Below the pieces are notes generated by a model that saw only the letters and a list, made by a program, of their open reading frames with translations, did no database searches and was not told the origin of the DNA. The translations under genes and the position numbers were made by a program. From contig PLJH01000024.1 of the NCBI GenBank assembly GCA_003139615.1, forward strand, positions 1,274 to 38,165: DNA of 36,892 nt, given 5' to 3'. This document shows positions 15,857 to 23,393 of the stretch, piece after piece. The stretch comes from Alphaproteobacteria bacterium (GTDB taxonomy: Bacteria; Pseudomonadota; Alphaproteobacteria; Micropepsales; Micropepsaceae). Within the stretch, counting starts at the first letter, position 1. Each line of letters begins with the position of its first letter.

Positions 15857-18118
15857 TCAGAACGATTTCGAAAGCCCCACAAAGAACCCGCGTCGCGGTC
15901 CCCATTGCGGCGCGAACACGCCCACGCCGCTGCCGCTGCGGATTTCGTATTTCTCGTCGAACAGGTTGATCACGTCGAACCGCGCCGTAAAGCCTTTCCA
16001 GCCGAAGGCGGTGAAGTCCTGCGCCAGGCCGGTATTGACCTGTACGTAGGCAGGTACGTGCGTGCCGTTTGGAATGCCGTCGGGAAGGCTCAGCAGCGGG
16101 CCAGTGTCTTCGCGCAAGCCCGTCCCGTAGATCAGATCGGTGTCGAACAGCGTATCGCCCCATTTGTAGGATGCGCCGCCGGAAGCCGAGAAATGCTGTT
16201 CGTGATCGAGGTCGATATAGTGGTTCCGGGTATACAGGAACTGGTCCGGAAGAAAGCTGAACTGGCTGCTGACCCAGCCCTCGCCGACGGCGTGCTCAAG
16301 CGACAGGTTGCCATAGGCGTTGAAATTCCCGGTTGTGTAATCGGCCGTCAATTCCGCGCCATATTGCTTGCCTTTGGCGTAGTTGAACGGTGTGAGAACG
16401 ATCGGCGCGCCGAACTGGCCTTCGTCGATCATGTCCCTCGATAGCTTGTAATAGGCATCGATTCCCACGAGCAGCCCTTCGATGACTTGCTGCTGTGCGC
16501 CGGCGTCGAAATAATCGGCACGTTCGGCGACCGGCGTGGTGTCTGTGGTGATCTGAGGTGTGGCCGAAGTGCCGGCCGTCGGATTTGCCGGCGTCGGAGA
16601 AAATTTTGCGATGTCCTGGTTGCCGACCAATTCGAAAGGCGGCGGCGAGAAATAGCGGGCATAACCCAGATGGAACGTCGTTCCGTCCCACGGCTTGTAG
16701 ACCGCATTCAGGCGCGGGCTGAGCTGATCGCCGCTGCTATAGGCCGTATAGTTGTCGTAGCGCAGGCCATAGTTGACCGTCAGATCGGGCAGCACTTTCC
16801 ATTCGTCCTGCAGATAGACGCTTTCGGTCCACTGTGTTTTCCCGCTGTTGTCGACGATCGTCTCGGGCACATTGTAACCTGGAGTCGAGCTCGGATAGGG
16901 CGCGCAGCTATAGGGATTGGTCGGCGTGCCGGCCGGCCCCGTGCCCGATGTCGTGCAATCTTCCGGCAGGACCGAGGACGTCGTGTTGCTCGTCAGGCGG
17001 TCGTTTTCGATAATCACGCCGCCGCGGATCGTGTGGGAATCGCCCAAATGCCACGCGGCTTCGGCCTGTTCGCCAAGTGCCACATCTTTTTTGTAAGCGG
17101 ATTGCGCAATGCCGTTATAGAGCAGATCGCCGATCTGGTCGGGCGCGAAGTTCAGGCTCGAGTAGCGTCCGAACGCCGAAATCTGAAAGTCGAATGCGCC
17201 CTGGCTGTGCAGATAGCTGAGAATCGCATAATCCGTGATTTCGCGTTGCGTCTCGTTTTCGGCGGCGCTGGGATAAATAGTTCCGCCGCCAAGCGGATCG
17301 TTGATATCGGTGAGCCCCAATCCCGGCGTAAGCCCGGCCGTATTCGGAATCTCGAAATGATCGTGTGAGGTTCCGAGAATCGCGGTGATGCTGCTGTTGT
17401 CGTCGAGAATGTCTTCGAGATAGGCGAAGCCGTGATACTGCTCGGAGCGGTCGTGAATCGGCGTGGAGCTTCCGTCCGGCGATTCGATGCCGAGGCTGTT
17501 GGTCGTGTCGTCGCCTGACACGAAATAATTGAGCGAACCCGTCGATCCGCCATAGTCGAAGCTCGGCGCGAGTTCGTTGTGGCTGCCGCCATACATCGAG
17601 ATCGTTCCGCCATTGTCGAACAAGCCTGTCTTCGGCTTGATATCGATGATGCCGCCGGTCGCCAATCCATATTCCGCGGGCAACGCGCCGGTAATCAGTT
17701 CGACGGAAGAGGCCAGCCTCGGATCGAGCGTCTGGCCGAACACGCTGATGCCTTCGGGAAGCGTGATTCCGTCAAGGCGATATTGCAGCGCGTTGTGCTC
17801 GCCGCGGATATGGAACTGACCGTAGGAATCCTGCGCCACGCTGGGCATCTGCAGGATGACCTGATTGAGCAAGGTGTTGTCGCCGCCCGGCGTGTCCTGG
17901 ATGTCCTGGGCTGTGATGGCGTAGGTCGAGGCGCCGATCTGGGTCTGAATGCCCGCTCGCGCTTCGCTCAGCTTCTTGGCCGTTACGACGACGGTCTCGA
18001 TCTTGGTGTTGTCGGAATCCGTATTTGCGCTGGCGACGACAGTTTGCGCGAAAGCTTCCGCCGATAGCGTGAGCACCGCCGCCATCGCGACGGACGCCAT
18101 GAGAATGGAACGTGTCAT
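15857..18118 (-). CDS. TonB-dependent outer-membrane receptor
   Basis: The 753-residue protein has a signal peptide (MTRSILMASVAMAAVLTLSAEAFA, cleaved near residue 24), a TonB-box-like IETVVVTA, and a plug domain with GQFHIRGEHNALQYRLDG and LITGALPAEYG. The long barrel ends in the outer-membrane-type terminal Phe (LSKSF). Receptors of this class carry a bound substrate through the outer membrane using TonB energy. The plug's GEHNALQYRLDG stretch belongs to a receptor subgroup whose ligand I do not know. The ATG at 18118 follows AGGGG; an in-frame ATG nine codons upstream is possible. The preceding gene on the same strand is a DUF2946 protein, a pairing that suggests a metal or metal-chelate substrate. 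Confidence 0.93.
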   Translation of the reverse strand: MTRSILMASVAMAAVLTLSAEAFAQTVVASANTDSDNTKIETVVVTAKKLSEARAGIQTQIGASTYAITAQDIQDTPGGDNTLLNQVILQMPSVAQDSYGQFHIRGEHNALQYRLDGITLPEGISVFGQTLDPRLASSVELITGALPAEYGLATGGIIDIKPKTGLFDNGGTISMYGGSHNELAPSFDYGGSTGSLNYFVSGDDTTNSLGIESPDGSSTPIHDRSEQYHGFAYLEDILDDNSSITAILGTSHDHFEIPNTAGLTPGLGLTDINDPLGGGTIYPSAAENETQREITDYAILSYLHSQGAFDFQISAFGRYSSLNFAPDQIGDLLYNGIAQSAYKKDVALGEQAEAAWHLGDSHTIRGGVIIENDRLTSNTTSSVLPEDCTTSGTGPAGTPTNPYSCAPYPSSTPGYNVPETIVDNSGKTQWTESVYLQDEWKVLPDLTVNYGLRYDNYTAYSSGDQLSPRLNAVYKPWDGTTFHLGYARYFSPPPFELVGNQDIAKFSPTPANPTAGTSATPQITTDTTPVAERADYFDAGAQQQVIEGLLVGIDAYYKLSRDMIDEGQFGAPIVLTPFNYAKGKQYGAELTADYTTGNFNAYGNLSLEHAVGEGWVSSQFSFLPDQFLYTRNHYIDLDHEQHFSASGGASYKWGDTLFDTDLIYGTGLREDTGPLLSLPDGIPNGTHVPAYVQVNTGLAQDFTAFGWKGFTARFDVINLFDEKYEIRSGSGVGVFAPQWGPRRGFFVGLSKSF

Positions 18119-18262
18119 TTGCAAGAACCCCTGCGTCATCCGCATCGGGCGCTCTGGCTACGCAGTGCGCAGCACGAGGCGAATCGATTTCCGGTTGATC
18201 GACAGCGTTCGGAACGGCCTTGCGGCCGCGGTCCGGGCGGTCAATCGCTCAATGTGCGGAAA

Positions 18263-18676
18263 TCAGACGCGAGGCGGACCCCGGCCTTGCCAATTGTGGG
18301 AAGGCGCAAGCGCGCGCGGCAGAACGGTCTCGACGATTTCGACCGTGGAAATCGCGAGAGACGGAAGGAGAATCGGCATCGTCGTCGGGGCGACGTAATG
18401 ACCGGCGTAGAGGATTTCCTGACAGATCGGGCAATTGGCGGGATCGTCGCCCGGCGGATATTTGTCGTGATCGTCTTGGTCTTCCGCGGTACCCAGCGCC
18501 TTGACGGTCTTTGAGTCTTCGCCGGGGAACGTAAACCCGCCCGTAACGACATGTCCGGCAAAATGGATGTGGGTTTGGGTGACGTAGCTTTGCAGCGCAA
18601 AGGCGACAAGCATCAGCATCGGCAGCACTTGCCGCCAACTCGATACGTGCCTGAGGCGACTGATGCTCGCCTTCAC
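18263..18676 (-). CDS. DUF2946-like small protein with CPIC motif
   Basis: The 137-residue protein has an N-terminal hydrophobic segment (LPMLMLVAFALQSYV), a His-bearing stretch QTHIHFAGH, an acidic region with DDHDKYPPGDDP, and the CPICQE motif. These are the marks of DUF2946-type proteins, which are small and membrane-anchored or exported and often sit beside TonB-dependent receptors. The His/Asp/Cys content suggests metal binding, but no function is established. The start is GTG, preceded by AGGGGTTGA. It ends 144 bases before the receptor start and probably forms an operon with it. Confidence 0.78.
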   Translation of the reverse strand: MKASISRLRHVSSWRQVLPMLMLVAFALQSYVTQTHIHFAGHVVTGGFTFPGEDSKTVKALGTAEDQDDHDKYPPGDDPANCPICQEILYAGHYVAPTTMPILLPSLAISTVEIVETVLPRALAPSHNWQGRGPPRV

Positions 18677-18780
18677 CTCAACCCCTGCTCACGAGATTGC
18701 GTCGATACTGCTTCGCCGCATACATACCATGGTTCATGGCACGTTCCGCAAGCGGCGGTTTTTCGCCTGCGGTCAACAAG

Positions 18781-18796
18781 GTAAATGACTCTTTAA
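18781..18796 (-). promoter_or_regulatory. CtrA-like site, distal
   Basis: On the minus strand this reads TTAA-AGAGTCA-TTTAC, one mismatch from the alphaproteobacterial CtrA consensus TTAA-N7-TTAAC. It overlaps the first copy of the CAACAAGGTAAA word and lies about 105 bases upstream of the DUF2946 start codon. The match could be chance. Confidence 0.3.
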
Positions 18797-19026
18797 TGAA
18801 GCACACCGCCGTGACCCGAGCTCCAGAACTTCGCGCCGGCGCAGACAGCCGGTAACGATTGTTGCGCCGATGATCCGATCTGGAGCAACCAAACTGGCAC
18901 AGGGCAGGCCGCGCGGATTCCGCATGATGTTCGCCCGCTCGGAGTCTCGCTGGAATTTCAATTGCTTGCACGCCGGCCAACAAGGTAAAGCGCGTCTCAA
19001 AAAACCGGTTGCAGACAATGCAATCT

Positions 19027-19042
19027 TTAACGACTGGGTAAC
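19027..19042 (+). promoter_or_regulatory. CtrA-like site upstream of TadG
   Basis: TTAA-CGACTGG-GTAAC differs from the CtrA consensus TTAA-N7-TTAAC by one base and ends 48 bases before the TadG-like start codon, a plausible promoter position. CtrA controls pilus genes in Caulobacter, so the context fits, but no experiment or conservation data are available here. Confidence 0.35.
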
Positions 19043-19090
19043 GAGCACCTAGGCAATCTACGCGCGTCTATCTGGGCGGAGCGCATCGGA

Positions 19091-20452
19091 ATGATTGCGG
19101 GTTTCTATCGGCGATTTGCAAGGAGCGAGCGAGCAAATGTCGCCGTTATTTTTGCGCTTGCCCTGGTGCCCACAATCTACCTGACAGGCATGGGCGTCGA
19201 TTACACGCTCGCGGTCGACCGTCAGACGGAACTGGACGCGGCGGCGGACGCGGCAGCACTTTCGGCGGTGACGCCGACCATGATGGCGGGCAGCACCACC
19301 GCAGCACAACAGCAGGCGATCAACACATTCAACGCGCAAGCGAGCCAGATCACAAACACGAATTACGCCCCGGGCAATGTGACCGTGGCGATCGCCACAT
19401 CCGGCGCGGTGCGCACGGCCACCGTCACCTGGGCCGCGAAATCGGTCAACACGTTTCCCAATGTGCTCGGCATGAACACGATCGCGATCGGCGGCTCTTC
19501 GCAGGCGACGGCCGGCCTTGCGCCGAACATCAATTTCTATCTGATGCTCGACGATTCACCGTCCATGGGGATCCCGGCGACCTCGGCCGGCATCACCACG
19601 CTCGTCAACAATACGTCCTCTCAGGGCGGATGTGCGTTTGCCTGCCACGAATCGAATCCGTCGGCGGACGGTCTCGGCAATCCGAGCGGAGAAGACAATT
19701 ATACTCTGGCGCGCAATCTCGGTCTCACATTGCGCATCGACAATTTGCGGACGGCCGCAGAGAATCTCGCGACGACGGCAAAAACAACAGAGGCCGGCAG
19801 CACAGCCAGCTATCAGATGGCCATCTATACGTTCGACGTCGCCCTCAACACGATCGCCGCCATGACATCGAATCTTTCAACTGTGTCGACCGATGCCGCA
19901 AACATCAGCCTGCTGGAAGTCTACGACAACAACAATCTGACCAAGACCAGCGCCAACAACGACACGGATACGAATTGGGACGCCGCAATGAAGGCGATCA
20001 ATACGGATATGCCGAATCCCGGCAGCGGCACGGCCACGAAGGGCGACACGCCCCAGGAGGTGCTGTTCATCGTCACCGACGGCGTCGAGGACGAGACGGT
20101 CTCGAGCGAGCCCGGGCTCAGCTCGGCCTATGGAAGCTATGAAGGCGGGACCCGGCAGCAATCGACGATCAATCCGCTCAATTCTTCCGGGAATGAAGCG
20201 GACACGGATTGGTGCACCACGATCAAGAACCGCGGCATTCGAATTGCGGTTCTTTACACGGAATACCTGCCGCTTGCGGAAGGCTCGTGGTACCTCGATT
20301 ACGTCGCGCCGATTCAGTCGAATATCGGTACGCAATTGCAGAATTGCGCGTCGCCGGGTCTGTATTACGAAGTGACGACGGACGGCGATATTTCAGCCGC
20401 CCTTTCCGACCTGTTCGATCTGGCCGTGCAGTCCGCCTATCTGTCGAAGTAG
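19091..20452 (+). CDS. TadG-like pilus assembly protein with vWA domain
   Basis: The 453-residue protein starts with the Tad-type segment RSERANVAVIFALALVPTIYL (split here: RSERANVAVI then a hydrophobic helix, about residues 11-33) and the GVDYTLAVDRQTELDAAADAAAL repeat-like Ala-rich helix. The vWA domain starts at about residue 145 and carries the MIDAS motif D154-D-S156-P-S158 in FYLMLDDSPSMG; a further motif is IVTDGVED. TadG-like proteins are minor components of the tight-adherence pilus machinery, anchored in the inner membrane and exposed to the periplasm. GGAG lies 9 bases before the ATG. It is followed by two TadE-like genes. The core ATPase and platform genes are not in the window. 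Confidence 0.88.
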   Translation: MIAGFYRRFARSERANVAVIFALALVPTIYLTGMGVDYTLAVDRQTELDAAADAAALSAVTPTMMAGSTTAAQQQAINTFNAQASQITNTNYAPGNVTVAIATSGAVRTATVTWAAKSVNTFPNVLGMNTIAIGGSSQATAGLAPNINFYLMLDDSPSMGIPATSAGITTLVNNTSSQGGCAFACHESNPSADGLGNPSGEDNYTLARNLGLTLRIDNLRTAAENLATTAKTTEAGSTASYQMAIYTFDVALNTIAAMTSNLSTVSTDAANISLLEVYDNNNLTKTSANNDTDTNWDAAMKAINTDMPNPGSGTATKGDTPQEVLFIVTDGVEDETVSSEPGLSSAYGSYEGGTRQQSTINPLNSSGNEADTDWCTTIKNRGIRIAVLYTEYLPLAEGSWYLDYVAPIQSNIGTQLQNCASPGLYYEVTTDGDISAALSDLFDLAVQSAYLSK

Positions 20453-20498
20453 CCGGTCGCGACGAGAATGCTTTTGCCCGCGACTCATTGCTCTTTGT

Positions 20499-20626
20499 TG
20501 TCATGGTCGCAAAAGCGGGCCACCCAGTTGAACCGTGTTCATTTGGGTGATGACGCTCCGATACGCGCACCTTCGTTTGCCTCGGCGATGCGTCACCTGG
20601 GTGGTCCGCTTTTGCGGGCCATGACA
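20499..20626. repeat. Palindromic intergenic repeat element
   Basis: The left arm (20499-20527) and the right arm (20597-20626) are inverted copies that share TGTCATGG, then GCAAAAGCGG, then CCACCCAG. They differ only by a T/C change, one extra base and a G/A change. About 69 bases lie between the arms. As RNA this would fold into a long hairpin. The CCCGC..GCGGG-type core and intergenic position resemble dispersed palindromic repeats common in alphaproteobacteria, but only one copy is seen here. Confidence 0.75.
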
Positions 20627-20638
20627 GGCCGGAGGCAG

Positions 20639-20652
20639 GCGCAAGCTTGCGC
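20639..20652. repeat. 14-bp perfect palindrome
   Basis: GCGCAAGCTTGCGC is a perfect palindrome 12 bases after the right arm of the larger inverted repeat. It may be part of the same mobile palindromic element or a binding site; nothing else in the window repeats it. Confidence 0.55.
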
Positions 20653-20785
20653 GGTTTCGCTTCTTGGTTAGCAGAGTCTGAATGAATCGAATGCAATCGC
20701 CGAACCCAAACCAACCGATTGATAATGGCTTGGGCGTAACAATCCTCTCGAGGAATTGGGATCGGCGGAGCCGAGGCGTCAGGCC

Positions 20786-21346
20786 ATGCCGGAGATGAAA
20801 TCGAGTTTCAGAGTACGCGTTGGACGGTTCCTGAGCGTCCGTGGACCGCGCGCGTTGGTGCGGCGGCAGGACGGCAATGCGGCTGTCGAATTTGCCCTGG
20901 TGGCTGCCCCGTTTTTCGCATTGCTGATTGCGATTCTGGAAACCGCGCTCGTCTTCTTCGCCCAACAGGTTCTGCAGACAGCGACCACAGAGGCGTCGCG
21001 CCTGATCATGACCGGCCAGGCCCAAAGCGGCGCGATGACGGCGACCCAGTTCAAACAGGCCGTGTGCAACGACGCCGCGGCTCTGTTCGGTTGTTCCGGC
21101 ATCTACGTCAATGTGCAGACATTCTCGTCGTTCTCGTCGGTGTCGCAGCTCAATCCGCTTTCGAACGGCAATTTCAACTCGGCCGCGATGAACTACAGCA
21201 TCGGAACGCAAGGCGATATCGAGCTCGTGCAGGTTTTTTATGAGTGGCCCGTCCTGACCGGGCCGCTGAGCTTCAATATCTCGAACATGAACGGCAACTC
21301 GCGGCTGCTCATGGCGACGGCCGTTTTTCGCAATGAACCGTATTGA
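20786..21346 (+). CDS. TadE-like pilus assembly protein
   Basis: The 186-residue protein has a basic N-terminus, then QDGNAAVEFALVAAPFFALLIAILE, given here as the motif GNAAVEFAL followed by a hydrophobic helix with a conserved-type Glu. This is the TadE signature. The C-terminal part is a periplasmic domain with two cysteines (about residues 93 and 102, VCND and GCSG) that could form a disulfide. TadE/TadF proteins are minor pseudopilins of the Tad pilus. I choose the ATG at 20786; a TTG ten codons upstream is in frame but poor. Its stop overlaps the open frame of the next gene, supporting co-translation. Confidence 0.85.
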   Translation: MPEMKSSFRVRVGRFLSVRGPRALVRRQDGNAAVEFALVAAPFFALLIAILETALVFFAQQVLQTATTEASRLIMTGQAQSGAMTATQFKQAVCNDAAALFGCSGIYVNVQTFSSFSSVSQLNPLSNGNFNSAAMNYSIGTQGDIELVQVFYEWPVLTGPLSFNISNMNGNSRLLMATAVFRNEPY

Positions 21347-21356
21347 TGGAGGGGTC

Positions 21357-21920
21357 ATGACTTTGCGTGAGAGATTTCGCCGCCGGTTCGCCCGCCACGG
21401 CAACTTTGTCGCCGATCAGCGCGGCATCAGTGCGGTCGAGTTCGCGCTCATCCTGCCCGTCATGGTGCTCATCTATCTCGGTGGCTTCGAACTGATGCAG
21501 GCTCTTTCCCTGAATCGCCTGGTGGCGCTCACCGCCAGCACGGTCACCAATGTCACTTCGCAATACACGACCATCAGCGCCAGCCAGCAGATGCCGGACA
21601 TCCTCAACTCCTCCTCGCAGGTTCTGTCACCCTGGTCGACCGCGAACGCGAAAGTTGTTGTGTCGGGCATCAGCATCAGCTCCTCGGGCGTCGCCAAGGT
21701 GGCATGGAGCCAGGCAATTCCCGCCAGCGCCGAAAGAACGGTCGGCGCGACCGTGACGCTCCCAGCGGCGCTGGACACGCCCGGCGGTTTTGTGGTGATG
21801 GGCGAAACGACTTACGCTTACACACCCATGATCGATTTCATCAAGATGGGCACAATCAGTCTCTATTCGTTCGATTACATGCTTCCCCGGGCGTCCACGA
21901 CCATCAATATGACCACATAG
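21357..21920 (+). CDS. Second TadE-like pilus assembly protein
   Basis: The 187-residue protein shows DQRGISAVEFALILPVMVLIYLGGFELMQ, read here as the motif RGISAVEFAL and a hydrophobic helix containing the Glu of TadE proteins. The remainder is a Ser/Thr/Ala-rich periplasmic domain. The ATG at 21357 directly follows GGAGGGG; an in-frame ATG at 21333 lies inside the previous gene and lacks this support. With the upstream TadE and TadG proteins it forms a three-gene minor-component set. It converges on the MgtC-family gene with 15 bases between stops. Confidence 0.85.
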   Translation: MTLRERFRRRFARHGNFVADQRGISAVEFALILPVMVLIYLGGFELMQALSLNRLVALTASTVTNVTSQYTTISASQQMPDILNSSSQVLSPWSTANAKVVVSGISISSSGVAKVAWSQAIPASAERTVGATVTLPAALDTPGGFVVMGETTYAYTPMIDFIKMGTISLYSFDYMLPRASTTINMTT

Positions 21921-21935
21921 GGTCGCAGCCGCGGC

Positions 21936-22655
21936 CTATCCGTCGGATATCGTGCGATCGATCTGCCAGGTTGCGGCCGACACGTAAGGTTCGAGACTGA
22001 GCCGCCCCACGATCTGTTCCAGCGCGGCGTCGTTCCGTGTCGCGGCAACGGCCTGCGCGGTGACCGTCACCTTGGAAGTATCCTCGATATCTTCGCTGTC
22101 GATGCGCCGGAGGCCGAGACCTGCCTGCGACAGGGAATGAAGCAGCAGCGAGCGCATATGCGCTTCCTCGGATCCCTTGCAGGTGACTTCCACGCTGTAT
22201 TGCGTTTCGGCATTGGTCGCGGTCAGGCTCTGGCGATTGAGCAGTCGTACCAACGGGCGCAGAAAGAGATTGGTGGCGACGACGAATGCCGTCGCGATCG
22301 CACTCGGCAGGTAATATCCACCGCCCGCGAAGGTGCCGACCATGGCCGAGCACCACAAGGTTGCCGCGGTGTTGAGTCCCAGCACATTGATACCTTCGCG
22401 CAGGATGATGCCCGCGCCGAGAAAGCCGATACCGGTGACGATCTGGGCCGCAATCGGCATGGGATCGCCATGTCCGATCAGGCTGCCGAACACGACGAAG
22501 CCGCTCGCACCCAGCGCAACAAGCGCGTTGGTCCTGAGGCCGGCCGTTTTCTGCCGCCATTGCCGCTCGAAGCCGATCGCGGCGCCCAGCAAAAGCGCAA
22601 GTCCCAGCCGCAGGACGATCGTCAATTCCATTGCCGGTTCGAGATGGCCGTCCAT
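21936..22655 (-). CDS. MgtC/SapB family membrane protein
   Basis: The 239-residue protein has the MgtC N-terminal membrane domain: LRLGLALLLGAAIGFERQWR, KTAGLRTNALVALGA, QIVTGIGFLGAGIILREG, and LNTAATLWCSAMVG. A cytosolic ACT-like C-terminal domain follows, from about residue 150. MgtC of Salmonella inhibits the F1Fo ATP synthase and helps growth at low Mg2+; other members are uncharacterised and sit near metal transporters. AGGATAA precedes the ATG at 22655; a GTG two codons earlier is also open. It follows the Nramp-like gene by 33 bases on the same strand, placing it in a metal-related operon. Confidence 0.9.
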   Translation of the reverse strand: MDGHLEPAMELTIVLRLGLALLLGAAIGFERQWRQKTAGLRTNALVALGASGFVVFGSLIGHGDPMPIAAQIVTGIGFLGAGIILREGINVLGLNTAATLWCSAMVGTFAGGGYYLPSAIATAFVVATNLFLRPLVRLLNRQSLTATNAETQYSVEVTCKGSEEAHMRSLLLHSLSQAGLGLRRIDSEDIEDTSKVTVTAQAVAATRNDAALEQIVGRLSLEPYVSAATWQIDRTISDG

Positions 22656-22688
22656 GGTCACTTATCCTGTCCGATACAACGCGGCCCA

Positions 22689-23216
22689 TCAGCTTCCATT
22701 GGCTGCAAGCATAATGATACGAACGAGTACGAGCCCGCCGGCCAGAATCAGGTACACGCGCAGCACGATCATCCAGATGCGGCTGAGCGTCGACAACCGG
22801 GCAGGCGGCAATGCCTGCAGCGGCGGCATGCGCCAGAGATCGCGCAACCGGCGTTCCAGGGGCATGTGGGCCGATCCGGCGCGGCCGGCGAACCTGCTTG
22901 CAATTGCGACACTGAAAGCCGCGGCGCCGTAAAGCACGGGGACAAGCAACAACAGGGTCCAAAGCAGCGACGTGCCGTAATTCTGGCCCGCCTGCGTGTA
23001 GGTGCCGAAGGCGCCGGCATCGTTGTCGCCCACCATGACGATGAGACCCGGCCCCAGGATGGCAAGCAGCGTCCGGAACCTGGCGCCCCAACTTGTGCGC
23101 GCGGCGGTGTCGCCGTGCCGGATGGTGCCGAGTGCCCCTCTGATGTCGCCGATGTGAGCTTCGTCGAGGACCGCGGTCGGCGCCGTCTCGGGAATCAATT
23201 CCTTCATGTGGGACAT
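22689..23216 (-). CDS. Truncated Nramp-like protein, probably fused to another membrane protein tail
   Basis: The 175-residue protein begins like a full-length Nramp transporter: DIRGALGTIR, then FRTLLAILGPGLIVMVGDNDAG (here the motif GPGLIVMVGDNDAG, about residues 55-68) and TQAGQNYGTSLLWTLLLLVPVLY. After Tyr96 the Nramp pattern stops. The rest, including LRDLWRMPPLQALPPARLS and a last hydrophobic segment near residues 147-170, does not look like Nramp. Nramp transporters are about 400-550 residues and need a sixth helix with a metal-binding Met, which is absent, so transport by this protein alone is unlikely. GAGGGGAGC supports the ATG. It lies between the short ORFs and the MgtC gene. Confidence 0.75.
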   Translation of the reverse strand: MSHMKELIPETAPTAVLDEAHIGDIRGALGTIRHGDTAARTSWGARFRTLLAILGPGLIVMVGDNDAGAFGTYTQAGQNYGTSLLWTLLLLVPVLYGAAAFSVAIASRFAGRAGSAHMPLERRLRDLWRMPPLQALPPARLSTLSRIWMIVLRVYLILAGGLVLVRIIMLAANGS

Positions 23217-23226
23217 GGCGCTCCCC

Positions 23227-23349
23227 TCAGCTCGATTTTGTCTGATTGCGGAAGGCAATCCGCAGGATCGTGATCGGCGAACGGAGCGTTGTCCGCCGCC
23301 GCGCAACCGGGCGCATGTCGTGTGCTTGAGAGATCAGGATTCCATACAT
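23227..23349 (-). CDS. Short leader ORF 2 (40 residues) upstream of the Nramp-like gene
   Basis: An ATG at 23349 preceded by the near-consensus ribosome site GGAGGTGAACG opens 40 codons for a basic peptide starting MYGILISQAHD and ending RNQTKSS. It has six or more arginines and two prolines. It stops 10 bases before the Nramp-like ATG, so the two would be translationally coupled. Its ribosome site and start codon lie in the 3' arm of a strong hairpin. No family is recognised. It may be a leader peptide or a small membrane-active or regulatory protein. Coding status is inferred from the ribosome site and position. Confidence 0.55.
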   Translation of the reverse strand: MYGILISQAHDMRPVARRRTTLRSPITILRIAFRNQTKSS

Positions 23350-23393
23350 CGTTCACCTCCGAGCGCCCGGCTGGGCCGCGCGGAGTGAACGAT
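23348..23393 (-). promoter_or_regulatory. Hairpin sequestering the ribosome site of short ORF 2
   Basis: On the minus strand ATCGTTCAC-TCCG (23393-23381) pairs with CGGA-(G)-GTGAACGAT (23361-23348), 13 pairs with one bulged base. Inside, GCCC and GGGC (23376-23373 with 23368-23365) add an inner stem with a four-base loop. The 3' arm holds the GGAGG ribosome site and most of the ATG of ORF 2. The 5' arm begins 7 bases after the stop codon of ORF 1. A ribosome ending ORF 1 could therefore open the hairpin. The DNA dyad could instead be a protein operator. Confidence 0.65.

Larger units (their letters stand above)
18677..19090. other. Divergent intergenic region, DUF2946 / TadG
   Basis: These 414 bases hold promoters for both sides and no convincing gene. 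The 12-base word CAACAAGGTAAA occurs twice in direct orientation (18774-18785 and 18978-18989). Two sites resembling the CtrA consensus TTAA-N7-TTAAC are given separately. Short open frames here, including one whose stop touches the DUF2946 start, have no ribosome site or recognisable domain. Confidence 0.5.
20453..20785. other. Intergenic region with palindromic repeats inside the Tad group
   Basis: These 333 bases contain the long inverted repeat 20499-20626 and the palindrome 20639-20652, then about 130 bases leading into the TadE gene without a clear motif. The insertion-like palindromic element separates the TadG gene from the two TadE genes, so the latter may need a promoter of their own. 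Confidence 0.6.

Noticed and set aside
18678-18983. 101-codon minus-strand frame ending at the DUF2946 start
   Set aside because: Its stop next to the DUF2946 start hinted at coupling, but it has no good ribosome site or domain, and its N-terminal half is low in protein-like pattern.
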